A DNA stretch of 64,000 nucleotides from Pelorhabdus rhamnosifermentans (GCF_018835585.1 NZ_JAHGVE010000010.1:1-64000), one strand, 5' to 3'; shown: positions 47,096 through 58,962, numbered from the stretch's first letter. A program made the numbers and translations. The notes: generated by a model not told the origin, from the letters alone.

Positions 47096-48298
47096 ATGGC
47101 TAAGAAAAAGTTTGAAAGAAACAAACCCCATGTTAATATTGGCACCATCGGTCACGTCGATCATGGCAAGACTTCTTTAACGGCTGCAATTACCATGACA
47201 CTGGCAAAAGCAGGCGGTGCAGAATTCATGGCGTATGACATGATTGATAAGGCTCCAGAAGAAAGAGAACGTGGAATTACGATTAATACGGCACATGTGG
47301 AATATGAAACAGAGAAACGTCACTATGCCCATGTTGACTGCCCAGGCCATGCTGACTATGTAAAAAACATGATCACAGGTGCTGCACAGATGGATGGTGC
47401 TATCCTTGTTTGTAGCGCTGCTGACGGCCCAATGCCTCAGACTCGTGAACACATTCTGCTGTCCCGTCAGGTTGGCGTACCAGCAATGGTCGTATTCTTA
47501 AACAAGATGGACCTTGTTGATGATCCTGAACTGATTGAATTGGTAGAAATGGAAGTACGTGAATTGTTATCAAGCTATGAATTCCCTGGTGATGATATTC
47601 CAATTATTACAGGATCCGCTGTTAAAGCACTTGAATGTGGCTGCGGTAAACGCGAATGCGAATGGTGCGGTAAGATACATGAATTAATGGATGCTGTTGA
47701 TGAATACATTCCAACACCTACGCGCGACACGGACAAACCGTTCTTGATGCCAGTAGAAGATGTCTTCACAATTACCGGTCGTGGCACAGTTGCTACAGGT
47801 CGTGTAGAAAGAGGCGAAATCAAAGTAAGTGATACTATTGAAATCGTCGGAATGACAGAAAAACCAAAAGCAACGGTTGTAACAGGTCTTGAAATGTTCA
47901 GAAAACTGTTAGACAGCGCTGTAGCAGGAGACAACATTGGCGTACTGCTGCGTGGTGTTGAAAGAAAAGAAATTGAACGTGGTCAAGTACTTGCAAAACC
48001 AGCTTCAATTAAACCTCACACGAAATTTTCGGCACAAGTTTATGTACTGACGAAAGAAGAAGGAGGCCGTCATACGCCGTTCTTTAATGGCTATCGTCCG
48101 CAGTTCTACTTCCGTACAACAGACGTAACGGGTGTGACGACGCTTCCAGAAGGCGTAGAAATGGTAATGCCTGGCGACAATATTCGCATGGATATTGAGC
48201 TTATTACACCGATTGCAATGGAAGAAGGACTTCGTTTTGCAATTCGTGAAGGTGGCCGTACTGTAGGCGCCGGCGTTGTTTCAGCAATTAATGCATAA
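47096..48298 (+). CDS. tuf: Elongation factor Tu, copy 2
   Basis: 400 aa, identical in protein to copy 1 at 30507, including the four-Cys motif at residues 181-191. This copy sits in the ancestral str position after fusA. Silent differences from copy 1 were found only in codons 5, 11, 13 and 21 and in one glycine codon near the C-terminus. ATG 47096 follows AGGAGG. Confidence 0.97.
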   Translation: MAKKKFERNKPHVNIGTIGHVDHGKTSLTAAITMTLAKAGGAEFMAYDMIDKAPEERERGITINTAHVEYETEKRHYAHVDCPGHADYVKNMITGAAQMDGAILVCSAADGPMPQTREHILLSRQVGVPAMVVFLNKMDLVDDPELIELVEMEVRELLSSYEFPGDDIPIITGSAVKALECGCGKRECEWCGKIHELMDAVDEYIPTPTRDTDKPFLMPVEDVFTITGRGTVATGRVERGEIKVSDTIEIVGMTEKPKATVVTGLEMFRKLLDSAVAGDNIGVLLRGVERKEIERGQVLAKPASIKPHTKFSAQVYVLTKEEGGRHTPFFNGYRPQFYFRTTDVTGVTTLPEGVEMVMPGDNIRMDIELITPIAMEEGLRFAIREGGRTVGAGVVSAINA

Positions 48299-48317
48299 GG
48301 AAATTACAACCGAGGCA

Positions 48318-48343
48318 AATAAGGGTGCTGGGGCACCCTTATT
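48318..48343 (+). terminator. Hairpin between tuf2 and the S10 operon
   Basis: AATAAGGGTGC-TGGG-GCACCCTTATT is a perfect 11-bp stem with tail GTTAGACC. The lack of a T-run makes it a weak terminator or a leader stem. The remaining 48344-48453 shows no gene; no clear promoter was found there. Confidence 0.55.
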
Positions 48344-48453
48344 GTTAGACCTCTTGGGATCAAGGCGATGAGGTGGAAGGTTGCTGGAAACAGGGGAATT
48401 TCCACTGAGAACTGTCCGTTCAATGAAACTGGGCGATAAGGAGGCAATAAAAA

Positions 48454-48765
48454 ATGGCGAAACAGCAAAAGATTCGAATTCGCTTAAAAGCATATGATCA
48501 CAAGGCATTAGATCAAAGTGCAGTCAAAATTGTCGATACTGCAAAGAGAAGTGGAGCACTTGTATCAGGTCCTATTCCTCTTCCGACAGAAAAAAATATT
48601 TTCACGATTTTACGTTCACCTCATGTTAATAAGGATTCTCGTGAGCAATTCGAAATGCGCACGCACAAACGTCTTATTGACATACTGGAACCAACAGCGA
48701 AAACTGTTGACGCGTTAATGCGTTTGGATCTTCCAGCCGGTGTGGACATTGAAATCAAGCTGTAG
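48454..48765 (+). CDS. rpsJ: 30S ribosomal protein S10
   Basis: 103 aa. [22 protein letters not shown] and [35 protein letters not shown] are typical. It also serves as NusE in antitermination. First gene of the S10-spc-alpha run; ATG 48454 follows AAGGAGG. Confidence 0.97.
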   Translation: MAKQQKIRIRLKAYDHKALDQSAVKIVDTAKRSGALVSGPIPLPTEKNIFTILRSPHVNKDSREQFEMRTHKRLIDILEPTAKTVDALMRLDLPAGVDIEIKL

Positions 48766-48780
48766 GAGGAGGTGTTAGGG

Positions 48781-49422
48781 ATGGCTAAAGCAATTTTAGG
48801 TAAGAAGCTTGGTATGACGCAAATCTTTACTGCAGAAGGTAAAGTCGTTCCTGTTACAGTTGTGGAAGCAGGAAATACCGTTGTACTTCAAAATAGAACA
48901 ATTGAAAACGATGGCTATAATGCAGTGCAGCTAGGTTTTGGCGCTGCTAAAGATAAACATGTGACGCAGCCCATGAAAGGTCACTTTGATAAAGCCGGTG
49001 TAAAACCCGTTAAGTTCATTCGTGAAATGCGTTTAGCAGGTCCTTCGGAATATTCAGTAGGCCAAACAATTGGTGTGGATACTTTTGCCGAAGGTGAAGT
49101 CATTGATGTAACAGGCACAGCCAAAGGTAAAGGCTTTGCTGGTACAATTAAGCGTCATAATTTCAGTCGTGGACCCATGGGTCATGGTTCCAAGTCTCAT
49201 CGTGAACCTGGTTCAACAGGTCCAATGACAAGTGGCGGCGGCGGTCATGTATTTAAAGGTAAAAAGCTGCCAGGTCATATGGGCGGTCAACAAGTGACTA
49301 TTCAGCGTTTGACTGTTCAACGCGTTGATGATGCACGTAATTTGATTCTCATTAAAGGTGCAATTCCAGGTCCTAAAGGCAGTTTCGTTGTCATTCGCAA
49401 TACAGTGAAACCGTTAAAATAA
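48781..49422 (+). CDS. rplC: 50S ribosomal protein L3
   Basis: 213 aa. [14 protein letters not shown] at the N-terminus and the loop [21 protein letters not shown] reaching the peptidyl-transferase centre. ATG 48781 is chosen over 48772 because AGGAGGAGGTG precedes it. Confidence 0.96.
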   Translation: MAKAILGKKLGMTQIFTAEGKVVPVTVVEAGNTVVLQNRTIENDGYNAVQLGFGAAKDKHVTQPMKGHFDKAGVKPVKFIREMRLAGPSEYSVGQTIGVDTFAEGEVIDVTGTAKGKGFAGTIKRHNFSRGPMGHGSKSHREPGSTGPMTSGGGGHVFKGKKLPGHMGGQQVTIQRLTVQRVDDARNLILIKGAIPGPKGSFVVIRNTVKPLK

Positions 49423-49453
49423 CTGCCAGTTGTAAGAAAGGAGGATGAACTAC

Positions 49454-50077
49454 ATGCCGAAAGTAGCAGTATATAATATCGCCGGCGAACAGACCGGTGA
49501 GTTAGAATTAAATGATAATGTATTTAACGTAGAAGTTCTTGACGCTGTTCTTCACCAAGCCGTGATGATGCAGCAAGCAAACCAACGTCAAGGCAATGCT
49601 TCAACGAAAACAAGAGGATTTGTACGTGGTGGCGGCAGAAAACCTTGGAAGCAAAAGGGAACTGGCCGGGCTCGTTCAGGAAGTACGCGCTCACCGATTT
49701 GGGTTGGCGGCGGTACGGTTTTTGGCCCCCATCCGAGAAGCTATGCTTTTTCGATGCCGAAAAAAGCACGTCGTCTTGCAATTAAAGGTGCTCTTACAGC
49801 CAAACTGCAAGATGGGGAACTTACTGTTCTCGAAGAAATTGAATTTGCTGAACCAAAGACTCAAAACGCAGTTGCTATGCTGAAAAACCTAAAATCAGAG
49901 AAAAAATCCCTGATTATTACGGCTGACCAGAATGACAATGTCGAAAAGTCTTCACGCAACATTCCAGGAGTTAAAACGATTACATCGATGGGCCTTAACG
50001 TAGTTGACCTCTTATATCATGATAAGGTGTTTGTCACGAAAAGTGCAGTCGCCAAGATTGAGGAGGTGCTCGCATAA
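49454..50077 (+). CDS. rplD: 50S ribosomal protein L4
   Basis: 207 aa. The extended exit-tunnel loop [22 protein letters not shown] is complete. ATG 49454 follows AAAGGAGG at nine bases; ATG 49445 is too near the site. The stop shares one base with rplW. Confidence 0.96.
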   Translation: MPKVAVYNIAGEQTGELELNDNVFNVEVLDAVLHQAVMMQQANQRQGNASTKTRGFVRGGGRKPWKQKGTGRARSGSTRSPIWVGGGTVFGPHPRSYAFSMPKKARRLAIKGALTAKLQDGELTVLEEIEFAEPKTQNAVAMLKNLKSEKKSLIITADQNDNVEKSSRNIPGVKTITSMGLNVVDLLYHDKVFVTKSAVAKIEEVLA

Positions 50078-50367
50078 TGTCCAACGCACGTGATATTATC
50101 GTTCGCCCGTTAATTACGGAAAAAACGACGAGCTTGATGCAGGATAACAAATTTACTTTTGTTGTCAGACTGACAGCAAACAAAGTTGAAATCCGCCAGG
50201 CGGTTGAAGAAATATTTAAAGTAAGAGTTCTTAAAGTGAATACGGTTCGTGTACTTGGTAAAGTGAAACGCATGGGCAAAACCCAAGGAAAACGCGCTGA
50301 TTATAAAAAAGCGATTATTACTTTGGCACCAGGCGAAACCATTCCATTCTTCGAAGGTGTTCTGTAA
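50077..50367 (+). CDS. rplW: 50S ribosomal protein L23
   Basis: 96 aa. RDIIVRPLITEKTTSLM and the C-terminal loop KRMGKTQGKRADYKKAIITL. It forms the docking site at the tunnel exit for trigger factor and SRP. Start overlaps the rplD stop by one base. Confidence 0.96.
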   Translation: MSNARDIIVRPLITEKTTSLMQDNKFTFVVRLTANKVEIRQAVEEIFKVRVLKVNTVRVLGKVKRMGKTQGKRADYKKAIITLAPGETIPFFEGVL

Positions 50368-50397
50368 GTAACAATTTGATGTAAAGGAGGGACACTT

Positions 50398-51225
50398 ATG
50401 TCAGTTAAAAGTTTTAGACCTTATACTCCAGCCAGAAGATTTATGACAGTTGCTGATTTTTCTGAGATTACAACAGATAAGCCAGAACGGTCATTACTTG
50501 AACGGCTTGCTCAACATGCTGGTCGTAACAATCAAGGACGTCTTACTGTTCGTCATCAAGGCGGTGGACACAAAAGATTGTACCGATTGATCGACTTCAA
50601 ACGTACGAAAGACAATATTCCAGCCAAAGTGGCTACGATAGAATATGATCCAAACCGTTCTTCCCGTATTGCTCTTTTAAATTATGCAGACGGTGAAAAA
50701 CGTTATATTATTGCACCAAACGGCTTAAAAATGGGTGATATTATTACAAGTGGCCCAGAGTCCGATATTAAAATAGGCAATTGCTTGCCACTAAAAAATA
50801 TTCCTGTTGGTACTTCCGTGCATAATGTGGAACTTAAAATTGGTAAAGGTGCACAACTTGTTCGTAGTGCTGGCTCTGTAGCACAGCTTATGGCCAAAGA
50901 AGGCGACTATGCCATGCTTCGTTTACCTTCTGGTGAAATCCGCAAAGTTCATGTGAATTGCCGTGCAACCATTGGCCAAGTTGGCCATTTGGAACATGAG
51001 AACATTACAAGTGGTAAAGCTGGCCGTTCACGCTGGCTTGGCATTCGTCCGGCTAACCGCGGTGTAGCCATGAATCCTTGTGACCATCCACATGGTGGTG
51101 GTGAAGGACGTTCGCCTGTTGGTCGTAAACATCCAGTTACTCCTTGGGGTAAAGATGCTTATGGTGCTAGAACACGTGTTAAAAAGGCGTCTGATCGCTT
51201 GATTGTGAAGAGACGTACGAAATAG
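50398..51225 (+). CDS. rplB: 50S ribosomal protein L2
   Basis: 275 aa. [17 protein letters not shown], and the conserved [17 protein letters not shown] loop with the His near the peptidyl-transferase centre. ATG 50398 follows AAAGGAGG. Confidence 0.97.
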   Translation: MSVKSFRPYTPARRFMTVADFSEITTDKPERSLLERLAQHAGRNNQGRLTVRHQGGGHKRLYRLIDFKRTKDNIPAKVATIEYDPNRSSRIALLNYADGEKRYIIAPNGLKMGDIITSGPESDIKIGNCLPLKNIPVGTSVHNVELKIGKGAQLVRSAGSVAQLMAKEGDYAMLRLPSGEIRKVHVNCRATIGQVGHLEHENITSGKAGRSRWLGIRPANRGVAMNPCDHPHGGGEGRSPVGRKHPVTPWGKDAYGARTRVKKASDRLIVKRRTK

Positions 51226-51250
51226 ACAGTAGAGAAGGGAGGCCAAAGCG

Positions 51251-51532
51251 GTGTCCAGATCGATAAAAAAAGGACCTTTCGTTCAAGAAAGCTTGATGAA
51301 AAAGATCAGCGTCATGAATGAAAACAACGAAAAGAAAGTTGTTAAAACGTGGTCACGCAGTTCAACTATTCTCCCGGCTTTCGTGGGGCATACCATTGCC
51401 GTTCATGATGGACGTAAACATGTGCCAGTCTACGTAACGGAAGATATGGTAGGTCATAAACTTGGTGAATTCGCACCAACCCGTACGTTTAAGGGCCATG
51501 CCGGCAGCGAAAAAACATCAGGCTTGAAGTAA
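51251..51532 (+). CDS. rpsS: 30S ribosomal protein S19
   Basis: 93 aa. [18 protein letters not shown] and [17 protein letters not shown] are typical. GTG 51251 follows AAGGGAGG. Confidence 0.96.
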   Translation: MSRSIKKGPFVQESLMKKISVMNENNEKKVVKTWSRSSTILPAFVGHTIAVHDGRKHVPVYVTEDMVGHKLGEFAPTRTFKGHAGSEKTSGLK

Positions 51533-51553
51533 AGAGCGAGAGGGGGTTAAACT

Positions 51554-51886
51554 ATGGAAGCCAAAGCACTGGCAAAGCACATCCGAATTGCTCCTCGCAA
51601 AATTCGCATCGTAATGAATTTAATTCGCGGTAAGAATGTAGGCGAAGCCTTCGCAATTTTAAAGCATGTGCCGAAAGTTGGATCGGAAGTTTTAGAAAAA
51701 GTACTCAAATCAGCAGTTGCAAATGCAGAACATAATTGTGATATGAATGCTGATAATCTTTATATTTCAGAGGCCTATGTTGATCAAGGCCCGACTTTGA
51801 AGCGGATCCATCCGCGTTCTCGTGGACAGGCGTTTAAAATTTTGAAACACACTAGTCACGTGAGCATCGTAGTCAAAGAAAGATAA
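51554..51886 (+). CDS. rplV: 50S ribosomal protein L22
   Basis: 110 aa. [20 protein letters not shown] and the tunnel beta-hairpin [20 protein letters not shown] are present. ATG 51554 follows GAGGGGG. Confidence 0.96.
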   Translation: MEAKALAKHIRIAPRKIRIVMNLIRGKNVGEAFAILKHVPKVGSEVLEKVLKSAVANAEHNCDMNADNLYISEAYVDQGPTLKRIHPRSRGQAFKILKHTSHVSIVVKER

Positions 51887-51907
51887 CAGGCGAGGGAGGG
51901 AATAAAA

Positions 51908-52579
51908 GTGGGTCAAAAAGTTAATCCGCATGGTCTTCGCCTTGGTGTCATCAAAACGTGGGATGCGAAATGGTATGCCAACAAAGACTATGCTACTAAT
52001 CTCCATGAAGATTTAAAAATTCGTAAATTTATTAAACAGAAACTTTATGCATCCGGTGTTTCCCAAATCGAAACTGAGCGGGCAGCCAATCGGACGAAAG
52101 TAACGATTCATACAGCCAAACCAGGTATGGTTATTGGTCGTGGCGGCAGCGGCATTGAAGAGCTCCGCAAAAACTTAAAAGCTTTAACAGGCAAATCGAT
52201 TGATGTCAACATTGCTGAAATTAAGCATGCTGAACTGAGTGCTACTTTAGTTGCTGAAAACATCGCTTCCCAGTTGGAAAGACGTATTGCTTTCAGACGG
52301 GCTATGAAACAATCCATCGGCCGGACAATGAGAATGGGTGCCAAAGGCATTAAAATCATGTGTGGTGGTCGCTTGGGCGGAGCAGAAATTGCTCGCAGCG
52401 AAAGTACCCGTGAAGGGAGTATTCCACTTCATACACTTCGTGCTGATATCGACTATGGAACTGCCGAAGCTCATACTACCTATGGTCGTATTGGCGTTAA
52501 GGTCTGGATCTATAAAGGCGAGATTTTGCCTGAAGCGAAAAAAGTAGCCCCTGTTGCTCAAGAAGGGAGCGAAAATTAA
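51908..52579 (+). CDS. rpsC: 30S ribosomal protein S3
   Basis: 223 aa. A KH domain with [16 protein letters not shown] and the C-terminal half with [12 protein letters not shown]. It helps unwind mRNA at the entry site. GTG 51908 follows GGGAGGG. The stop overlaps rplP by one base. Confidence 0.96.
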   Translation: MGQKVNPHGLRLGVIKTWDAKWYANKDYATNLHEDLKIRKFIKQKLYASGVSQIETERAANRTKVTIHTAKPGMVIGRGGSGIEELRKNLKALTGKSIDVNIAEIKHAELSATLVAENIASQLERRIAFRRAMKQSIGRTMRMGAKGIKIMCGGRLGGAEIARSESTREGSIPLHTLRADIDYGTAEAHTTYGRIGVKVWIYKGEILPEAKKVAPVAQEGSEN

Positions 52580-53025
52580 TGCTAATCCCGAAAAGAGTAA
52601 AACATCGTAAGCAGTTTCGCGGACGGATGAAAGGCCGCGCTATGCGTGGTAACACAGTAAGCCATGGCGAGTTCGGTCTTGTTGCACTTGAACCGTCTTG
52701 GATTACAAATCGTCAAATTGAAGCTGCCCGTATTGCAATGACTCGTTATATCAATCGTGGCGGTAAAGTTTGGATTAAAATATTTCCGGATAAACCAGTT
52801 ACGGCCAAACCAGCTGAAACTCGTATGGGTAGCGGCAAAGGATCGCCGGAATATTGGGTAGCTGTTGTAAAACCAGGTCGCGTCATGTTTGAAATGGCTG
52901 GCGTGTCTGAAGAAATTGCACGTGAAGCAATGCGGCTTGCAGCACATAAATTGCCGATCAAGACAAAATTTGTTAAACGTGAAGATACAGTGGCCCCGGA
53001 ACAAGAAGTGGGTGGTGACGAATAA
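52579..53025 (+). CDS. rplP: 50S ribosomal protein L16
   Basis: 148 aa. [18 protein letters not shown] and the [19 protein letters not shown] loop near the A-site. Its end overlaps rpmC by one base. Confidence 0.96.
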   Translation: MLIPKRVKHRKQFRGRMKGRAMRGNTVSHGEFGLVALEPSWITNRQIEAARIAMTRYINRGGKVWIKIFPDKPVTAKPAETRMGSGKGSPEYWVAVVKPGRVMFEMAGVSEEIAREAMRLAAHKLPIKTKFVKREDTVAPEQEVGGDE

Positions 53026-53228
53026 TGAAGGTTAAAGACATCCGCGAATTCAGCGCAACTGAATTGGAACAGAAATTAGCTGGGCTAAAAGACGAGCTTT
53101 TTAACCTTAGATTTCAACATGCAACTGGACAACTAGAAAACCCAGTTCGTATTCGTGAGATCAAAAAGACGATCGCCCGCATAAAAACAATCCAACGTGA
53201 ACGCGAATTAAACGCATCGCAAGCGTAA
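53025..53228 (+). CDS. rpmC: 50S ribosomal protein L29
   Basis: 67 aa, two long helices: [30 protein letters not shown] then [19 protein letters not shown]. Start overlaps the rplP stop. A 71-bp gap with no gene follows. Confidence 0.95.
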   Translation: MKVKDIREFSATELEQKLAGLKDELFNLRFQHATGQLENPVRIREIKKTIARIKTIQRERELNASQA

Positions 53229-53299
53229 TCCTAGCTTAGTTAGGCCCCGAAAACGTTGGCCATCAGATAAAGATATTTAAGGAAAGGGGATTATAACAC

Positions 53300-53578
53300 G
53301 TGTTGGATGAAAATAATGTGTTAGATAAACGCAGTGACCGTAAAGTAAGAATTGGTAAAGTCGTGAGCGATAAGATGGAAAAAACTGTTGTTGTAACAGT
53401 TGAGCGTCTTGTACAGCATCCGCTTTACAAAAAATCCGTAAAACAAACAACTCGGTTTAAAGCCCATGATGAAAATAATGAGAGCCATATTGGCGATACA
53501 GTAAAAATCATGGAAACCCGCCCATTATCTAAAGATAAACGTTGGAGAGTCGTTGAGATTCTGGAAAAAGCGAAATAA
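53300..53578 (+). CDS. rpsQ: 30S ribosomal protein S17
   Basis: 92 aa. [23 protein letters not shown] and [16 protein letters not shown]. The N-terminus (about 10 acidic residues) is slightly longer than usual. GTG 53300 lies ten bases after AAAGGGG. Confidence 0.95.
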   Translation: MLDENNVLDKRSDRKVRIGKVVSDKMEKTVVVTVERLVQHPLYKKSVKQTTRFKAHDENNESHIGDTVKIMETRPLSKDKRWRVVEILEKAK

Positions 53579-53618
53579 TCTTAAATAATCGGTAAATCGT
53601 GGATAAGGAGGGATAACG

Positions 53619-53987
53619 ATGATCCAACAACAGAGTATGTTAAATGTAGCTGACAACACGGGCGCGAAACAAATTATGTGTATCCGCGTTTTAGGCGGTT
53701 CTTATCGTAAATATGCCAACATTGGTGATGTTATCGTCGCTGCTGTAAAAGACTCGTCGCCAGGCGGAACGGCAAAGAAAGGCGAGGTCGTGAAGGCTGT
53801 TGTCGTTCGTACCAGAAAAGGTCTGCGTCGTCCAGATGGTTCTTATATCCGTTTTGATGAAAATGCCGCTGTGCTCATTAAAGATGATAAGAGCCCAAGA
53901 GGCACGCGTATCTTCGGACCAGTAGCCAGAGAGCTTCGTGATAAAGATTTCATGAAAATCATCTCCCTGGCACCAGAAGTAATCTAG
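53619..53987 (+). CDS. rplN: 50S ribosomal protein L14
   Basis: 122 aa. [27 protein letters not shown] and the C-terminal [14 protein letters not shown] are conserved. It contacts 16S rRNA at an intersubunit bridge. ATG 53619 follows AAGGAGGG. Confidence 0.97.
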   Translation: MIQQQSMLNVADNTGAKQIMCIRVLGGSYRKYANIGDVIVAAVKDSSPGGTAKKGEVVKAVVVRTRKGLRRPDGSYIRFDENAAVLIKDDKSPRGTRIFGPVARELRDKDFMKIISLAPEVI

Positions 53988-54011
53988 TACTAGTATAGGA
54001 GGTGTCCTGCT

Positions 54012-54350
54012 TTGTCCGAGACCGTTAAAATGCATGTAAAAAAGGGCGATACAGTAAAAGTATTGTCTGGTAAAGATAAAGGTAAAGAAGGAAAAGTCAT
54101 TCAAGCACTGCCGAAAAAAGGCAAAATTGTTGTGGAAGGCGTCAATAAAGTAAAACGCCACACCAAACCAAGTGCGAAAATGCCTCAAGGCGGTATCGTA
54201 GTAAAAGAAGCCGCTTTTCATTCCGCAAAAGTAATGCTCGTTTGTCCATCATGTAAAGAACCTACTCGTATTAAAAAGACGGCTCTTGCAAATGGCGTAC
54301 TTGCCCGGACTTGCAAGAAGTGCAATGAAATTATTGATCAAGATAAATAA
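54012..54350 (+). CDS. rplX: 50S ribosomal protein L24
   Basis: 112 aa. The KOW domain [24 protein letters not shown] is followed by a C-terminal extension with two C-x2-C pairs (CPSC and CKKC), a zinc-binding type. TTG 54012 follows GGAGGTG at nine bases; ATG 54030 is a shorter alternative. Confidence 0.94.
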   Translation: MSETVKMHVKKGDTVKVLSGKDKGKEGKVIQALPKKGKIVVEGVNKVKRHTKPSAKMPQGGIVVKEAAFHSAKVMLVCPSCKEPTRIKKTALANGVLARTCKKCNEIIDQDK

Positions 54351-54371
54351 CGCGGAAAGGAGGTACGACAC

Positions 54372-54911
54372 ATGACCCGCCTGAAAGATAAGTATGTAAA
54401 TGAAGTTACGCAAGAATTAGTAAAGAAATTTGGTTATAAAAACGTAATGGAAATTCCGGTTGTTGACAAAGTTGTTATTAACATGGGTGTTGGTGAAGCT
54501 GTAGCTAATCCGAAAGTATTAGATAATGCTGTGGGTGATCTTGCACAAATTACTGGTCAGAAACCCGTCATTACTAAGGCGAAAAAGTCTATTGCTGCAT
54601 TTAAGATTCGTCAAGGTATGCCGATTGGAACGAAAGTTACGCTTCGTGGAAGTAGAATGTATGAGTTTTTAGATAAACTGATTAATGTTTCACTTCCTCG
54701 TGTACGTGACTTCCGCGGAATCAGTCCTCGTGCTTTTGATGGCCGTGGCAACTATACGCTGGGCGTCAAGGAACAACTGATTTTCCCGGAAATCGAGTAT
54801 GATAAAATCGATAAAATTCGCGGAATGGATATCATCATTGTGACAACTGCCAAAACCGACGAGGAAGCTCGCGAGCTCTTGAAACTGATGGGTATGCCAT
54901 TTAGCGCATAA
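54372..54911 (+). CDS. rplE: 50S ribosomal protein L5
   Basis: 179 aa. [46 protein letters not shown] and [17 protein letters not shown] are typical. It binds 5S rRNA, which makes it relevant to the variant 5S copy near position 458. ATG 54372 follows AAAGGAGG. Confidence 0.97.
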   Translation: MTRLKDKYVNEVTQELVKKFGYKNVMEIPVVDKVVINMGVGEAVANPKVLDNAVGDLAQITGQKPVITKAKKSIAAFKIRQGMPIGTKVTLRGSRMYEFLDKLINVSLPRVRDFRGISPRAFDGRGNYTLGVKEQLIFPEIEYDKIDKIRGMDIIIVTTAKTDEEARELLKLMGMPFSA

Positions 54912-54931
54912 CAAAAGAAGGAGGGTCACTC

Positions 54932-55117
54932 GTGGCCAAAAAGGCATTGATTGAAAAATGGAAGCGTGAGCCGAAATTCAGTGTTCGGAAATACAATAGA
55001 TGCAAAATTTGTGGCCGGCCCCACGGCTATATCCGCAAATTTGAAATGTGCCGTATCTGCTTCAGAGAATTAAGCTATAAAGGTGCCATTCCTGGAGTCA
55101 CCAAGGCTAGCTGGTAA
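54932..55117 (+). CDS. rpsZ: 30S ribosomal protein S14, type Z
   Basis: 61 aa. The zinc type with Cys24, Cys27, Cys40 and Cys43, half the length of the non-zinc S14. GTG 54932 follows AAGGAGGG. Confidence 0.96.
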   Translation: MAKKALIEKWKREPKFSVRKYNRCKICGRPHGYIRKFEMCRICFRELSYKGAIPGVTKASW

Positions 55118-55143
55118 ATAGTTACGAAAGGAGGTAATGTGAA

Positions 55144-55542
55144 ATGGTTATGACCGACCCTATTGCCGATTTATTAACCCGTATCCGCAATGCTAACTCG
55201 GTTTATCATGAAAAGGTTGAAATTCCGGCTTCAAATATTAAACAGTCTATCGCGCAAATTTTGAAATCCGAAGGCTTTATTAAAGAAGTTGAAATGATTA
55301 CTGATAGTAAACAAGGAATTTTGCGTGTCAGCTTAAAATATGGTCCTAACCGGGAAAAGGTAATTAACGGTATTAAACGTATTTCCAAACCCGGTATGCG
55401 TGTATATGCAAAAAATGACCATCTGCCTCGTGTATTAGGTGGTTTGGGTATTGCCGTTATTTCAACATCCAAAGGGATTATGACGGATAAACAAGCCCGG
55501 AAAGAAAAACTTGGCGGCGAAGTTATCGCTTATGTCTGGTAA
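55144..55542 (+). CDS. rpsH: 30S ribosomal protein S8
   Basis: 132 aa. [26 protein letters not shown] and [30 protein letters not shown] 55144 or ATG 55150 are both possible after AAAGGAGG. S8 represses spc operons in other bacteria. Confidence 0.97.
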   Translation: MVMTDPIADLLTRIRNANSVYHEKVEIPASNIKQSIAQILKSEGFIKEVEMITDSKQGILRVSLKYGPNREKVINGIKRISKPGMRVYAKNDHLPRVLGGLGIAVISTSKGIMTDKQARKEKLGGEVIAYVW

Positions 55543-55569
55543 TCATTTTTTTGACTAGGAGGTGCAAAT

Positions 55570-56118
55570 ATGTCTAGAATTGGTCGCATGCCTATTGCCA
55601 TTCCCAGCGGTGTAACCGTGAAGATGGAAGACAATGTGGTGACGGTTAAAGGGCCGAAAGGCGAACTTACCCGTACTCTCCATCCTGATATGATTATCAA
55701 AATGGAAGATAACACCATCGTTGTAGAGCGTCCCAGTGAAAATAAGCAACACAGATCCTTACATGGTTTGACACGGACTTTGATTTCAAATATGGTCATA
55801 GGTGTTACTGAAGGATATAAAAAGACTTTAGAAATTGCCGGTGTGGGTTATAGAGCAGCAAAAGCAGGAAAAAATTTAAATCTTACATTAGGTTTTTCTC
55901 ATCCTGTTGTCGTTGAGCCCCCCGCAGGTATTACGCTTGATGTTCCTGCTCCGAATAAGATTATTGTTTCAGGTATTAATAAGGAAACGGTTGGCGCTAT
56001 TGCTGCTAATATTCGTTCTTTCCGTGAACCTGAACCTTATAAAGGTAAAGGCATTAAGTACGAAGGTGAACATATCCGCCGTAAGATTGGTAAAGCCGGC
56101 GGTAAAGGTAAGAAGTAA
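55570..56118 (+). CDS. rplF: 50S ribosomal protein L6
   Basis: 182 aa. [16 protein letters not shown] and the C-terminal [25 protein letters not shown] rRNA-binding end. ATG 55570 follows AGGAGGTG. Confidence 0.97.
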   Translation: MSRIGRMPIAIPSGVTVKMEDNVVTVKGPKGELTRTLHPDMIIKMEDNTIVVERPSENKQHRSLHGLTRTLISNMVIGVTEGYKKTLEIAGVGYRAAKAGKNLNLTLGFSHPVVVEPPAGITLDVPAPNKIIVSGINKETVGAIAANIRSFREPEPYKGKGIKYEGEHIRRKIGKAGGKGKK

Positions 56119-56144
56119 TTGCGATACAGAAAGGAGTGACTACC

Positions 56145-56513
56145 TTGCTTCGTAAACACAAGAAAAATGATGCCCGTTTAAAGCGTCATTACAGAATGCG
56201 TAAAGATGTTGTTGGTACGGCTGAAAGACCGCGCCTAAATGTTTTCCGCAGTTTAAATAATATTTATGCTCAGATCATCAATGATGAAACAAGTATGACT
56301 CTCGTTTCGGCTAGTACACTTGATAAAGAATTGCGTGCGACTATCGAAAAGGGCGGAAATATTGAAGCAGCTAAATTGATCGGTAAAGAAGTAGCGAAAC
56401 GTGCACTAGCAAAGGGTATTGAGAAAGTTGTGTTTGACCGTGGCGGTTATATTTATCATGGTCGGATTGCAGCTGTTGCTGAAGGTGCTCGTGAAGCAGG
56501 GCTTCAGTTCTAA
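56145..56513 (+). CDS. rplR: 50S ribosomal protein L18
   Basis: 122 aa. [42 protein letters not shown] and [24 protein letters not shown]. It binds 5S rRNA with L5. TTG 56145 is chosen; the in-frame GTG at 56136 falls in the AAAGGAGTG ribosome site. Confidence 0.95.
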   Translation: MLRKHKKNDARLKRHYRMRKDVVGTAERPRLNVFRSLNNIYAQIINDETSMTLVSASTLDKELRATIEKGGNIEAAKLIGKEVAKRALAKGIEKVVFDRGGYIYHGRIAAVAEGAREAGLQF

Positions 56514-56530
56514 GAAAAGGAGGGATACAA

Positions 56531-57031
56531 GTGGCCAGAATAGAATACGCCAGTCTTGACTTAAAAGAAAAAGTCGTTTTTATTAACCGTGTTGCCAAAG
56601 TAGTAAAAGGCGGTCGTCGTTTTTCATTTAGTGCATTAGTTGTTGTTGGAGACGAAAACGGTCATGTTGGTATGGGTCTTGGTAAAGCCGGCGAAGTGCC
56701 TGAAGCCATTCGTAAAGGAATTGAAGATGCCAAGAAGAATCTTATCGAAGTTCCAATTGTAAAAACCACCATTCCTCATGAAATTATTGGCGAATTTGGT
56801 GCAGGTAGAGTTTTAATGAAACCGGCTTCTGAAGGTACTGGAGTTATTGCAGGAGGTCCTGTCCGTGCCGTTCTTGAACTTGCCGGTATTCGTGACATCT
56901 TGACAAAATCGCTCGGTTCTTCAAATGCTAATAATATGGTTCGTGCAACTCTTAGCGGCTTGGAACAATTAAAGCGTGCTGAGAAAGTAGCTGAACTTCG
57001 TGGAAAAACCGTTCAGGAACTTTTGGGTTAA
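56531..57031 (+). CDS. rpsE: 30S ribosomal protein S5
   Basis: 166 aa. [30 protein letters not shown] and [25 protein letters not shown] 56531 follows AAAGGAGGG. Confidence 0.97.
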   Translation: MARIEYASLDLKEKVVFINRVAKVVKGGRRFSFSALVVVGDENGHVGMGLGKAGEVPEAIRKGIEDAKKNLIEVPIVKTTIPHEIIGEFGAGRVLMKPASEGTGVIAGGPVRAVLELAGIRDILTKSLGSSNANNMVRATLSGLEQLKRAEKVAELRGKTVQELLG

Positions 57032-57045
57032 GGAGGAATAAAAAA

Positions 57046-57231
57046 GTGGCTAAGCTGAAAATTACTCTTTCCCGAAGCCTTATCGGCAGACCTGTGGACC
57101 AAAGAGCTACTGTTAAAGCTTTGGGACTGACAAAAATGCATCAGTCCGTTATTCAAGAAGATTCTCCGGCCATTAAAGGCATGATTCATAAAGTGGAGCA
57201 TCTTGTAACGGTAGAAGAATCACAAGACTAG
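57046..57231 (+). CDS. rpmD: 50S ribosomal protein L30
   Basis: 61 aa. [27 protein letters not shown] is typical. GTG 57046 follows AAGGAGG. Confidence 0.95.
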   Translation: MAKLKITLSRSLIGRPVDQRATVKALGLTKMHQSVIQEDSPAIKGMIHKVEHLVTVEESQD

Positions 57232-57250
57232 TTTTAAGGAGGTGTTACTG

Positions 57251-57691
57251 ATGAAATTACATGAATTATCTCCTGCACCAGGATCAAAGAAAAGTCGTAC
57301 CCGTGTTGGGCGTGGACTCGGCAGCGGTCTTGGTAAAACCAGCGGGAAAGGTCATAAAGGCCAAAACTCTCGGAGCGGCGGCGGTACTCGTCCTGGCTTT
57401 GAAGGTGGTCAGAAACCTTTGTATTTAAGACTCCCAAAACGGGGCTTTAAAAATATTCATGCTTTAAAATTTGCTGAAGTGAATGTATCAACCCTGGACC
57501 GTTTTGATGCGGACACAGTCATTGATCCAGTTGTTTTAGTAGAAACTGGCGTTCTAAAAAACGTCTATGACGGGGTGCGCATTCTCGGCAACGGCGAACT
57601 TTCTAAGGCTCTTACTGTAAAAGCCAATGGCTTTACCAAGACAGCAATTGCCAAGATCGAAGCCGCTGGCGGCAAAGTAGAGGTGATCTAG
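57251..57691 (+). CDS. rplO: 50S ribosomal protein L15
   Basis: 146 aa. [22 protein letters not shown] and a Gly-rich N-terminal arm, then a globular domain ending [14 protein letters not shown] 57251 follows AAGGAGGTG; an earlier in-frame start at 57242 overlaps that site. secY begins on the next base after its stop. Confidence 0.96.
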   Translation: MKLHELSPAPGSKKSRTRVGRGLGSGLGKTSGKGHKGQNSRSGGGTRPGFEGGQKPLYLRLPKRGFKNIHALKFAEVNVSTLDRFDADTVIDPVVLVETGVLKNVYDGVRILGNGELSKALTVKANGFTKTAIAKIEAAGGKVEVI

Positions 57692-58948
57692 GTGCTTGGA
57701 GCTTTATCCAATATCCTAAAGATCACAGAGCTCAGACAGAAAATTGTATTTACTTTGGCTATGTTCTTAGTATTTCGGGCGGGCGCACATATTCCTGTTC
57801 CGGGTGTGAATGCCTCCGTTATTGAGCAACTTTTTACCTCAGGCAACTTGTTCGGTTTGTTGGATTTGTTTTCTGGTGGTGCTTTAAGTAAATTCTCTAT
57901 TTTTGCGATGAGCATTACTCCTTATATTAATGCTTCCATCATTATGCAGTTACTGACTGTCGTTGTGCCGAAATTTGAACAATGGGGCAAGGAAGGCATG
58001 GAAGGGCGGAAAAAGATTACCCAAATCACCCGCTATGGTACAGTCGTTCTTGGGTTTATTCAGGCCATTGGGATGGCATTTGGTCTTAAACAGGCCATTA
58101 TCAATCCAAGCATAGGTTCCATTTTCCTGATTGCCTTAACACTGACAGCAGGTACGACATTTTTGATGTGGCTTGGTGAGCAAATCACCGAAAAAGGCAT
58201 TGGTAATGGTATTTCACTTATTATCTTTGCAGGTATTGTTTCCAGACTTCCTGATGGATTACATGTTATTTATCAGTATTTAACTGCAGGCAGTATTAGT
58301 TGGTTTAATGTATTGTTCTTTCTCATAATTGCAGTTGCAATGATTGTTTTTGTTATTGCCATTCAGCAGGGTCAGCGCAAGATCCCCGTGCAGTATGCGA
58401 AACGGGTTGTTGGCCGTAAGATGTATGGTGGTCACTCTACTCACATTCCGCTTAAAGTAAATCAGGCGGGTGTAATTCCAATAATATTTGCGTCATCCGT
58501 GCTCATGTTCCCAGTAACTATTGCCCAGTTTATTGACATTCCCTGGGTAAAAACTCTGGCAGGGTGGTTTGCGTGGGGTACGCCGCTACAAACATCTTTG
58601 TATGCGCTGCTTATTCTCTTTTTTACGTATTTCTATACTGCGGTTACTATGAATATATCGGATATGGCAGATAATATGAAAAAATACGGTGGATTTATTC
58701 CAGGACTTCGTCCGGGGAAACCAACCGCTGACTATTTAGACCGCGTGATGACCCGAATTACTCTTGCCGGTGCAGTTTTCCTCGCATTGATTGCTATTTT
58801 GCCAAACTTTGTTGCGGCAGCGACCAATATTCAAGGAGTATATTTTGGCGGCACAGCCCTACTCATCGTTGTCGGTGTTGCTCTTGACACGATGAAGCAA
58901 ATTGAGTCGCTCGTACTCGCGCGGCACTATCAAGGCTTCATGAAGTAG
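57692..58948 (+). CDS. secY: Preprotein translocase subunit SecY
   Basis: 418-aa channel subunit with ten membrane helices. [12 protein letters not shown] near the N-terminus, the plug region [27 protein letters not shown], and the cytosolic loops [13 protein letters not shown] and [16 protein letters not shown] 57692 directly follows the rplO stop and uses the GAGGTG within rplO. Confidence 0.97.
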   Translation: MLGALSNILKITELRQKIVFTLAMFLVFRAGAHIPVPGVNASVIEQLFTSGNLFGLLDLFSGGALSKFSIFAMSITPYINASIIMQLLTVVVPKFEQWGKEGMEGRKKITQITRYGTVVLGFIQAIGMAFGLKQAIINPSIGSIFLIALTLTAGTTFLMWLGEQITEKGIGNGISLIIFAGIVSRLPDGLHVIYQYLTAGSISWFNVLFFLIIAVAMIVFVIAIQQGQRKIPVQYAKRVVGRKMYGGHSTHIPLKVNQAGVIPIIFASSVLMFPVTIAQFIDIPWVKTLAGWFAWGTPLQTSLYALLILFFTYFYTAVTMNISDMADNMKKYGGFIPGLRPGKPTADYLDRVMTRITLAGAVFLALIAILPNFVAAATNIQGVYFGGTALLIVVGVALDTMKQIESLVLARHYQGFMK

Positions 58949-58962
58949 GGGGGACGTTTAAT

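Noticed and set aside
53229-53299. Regulatory element between rpmC and rpsQ
   Set aside because: A weak GGCC repeat is present, but nothing specific enough to call.
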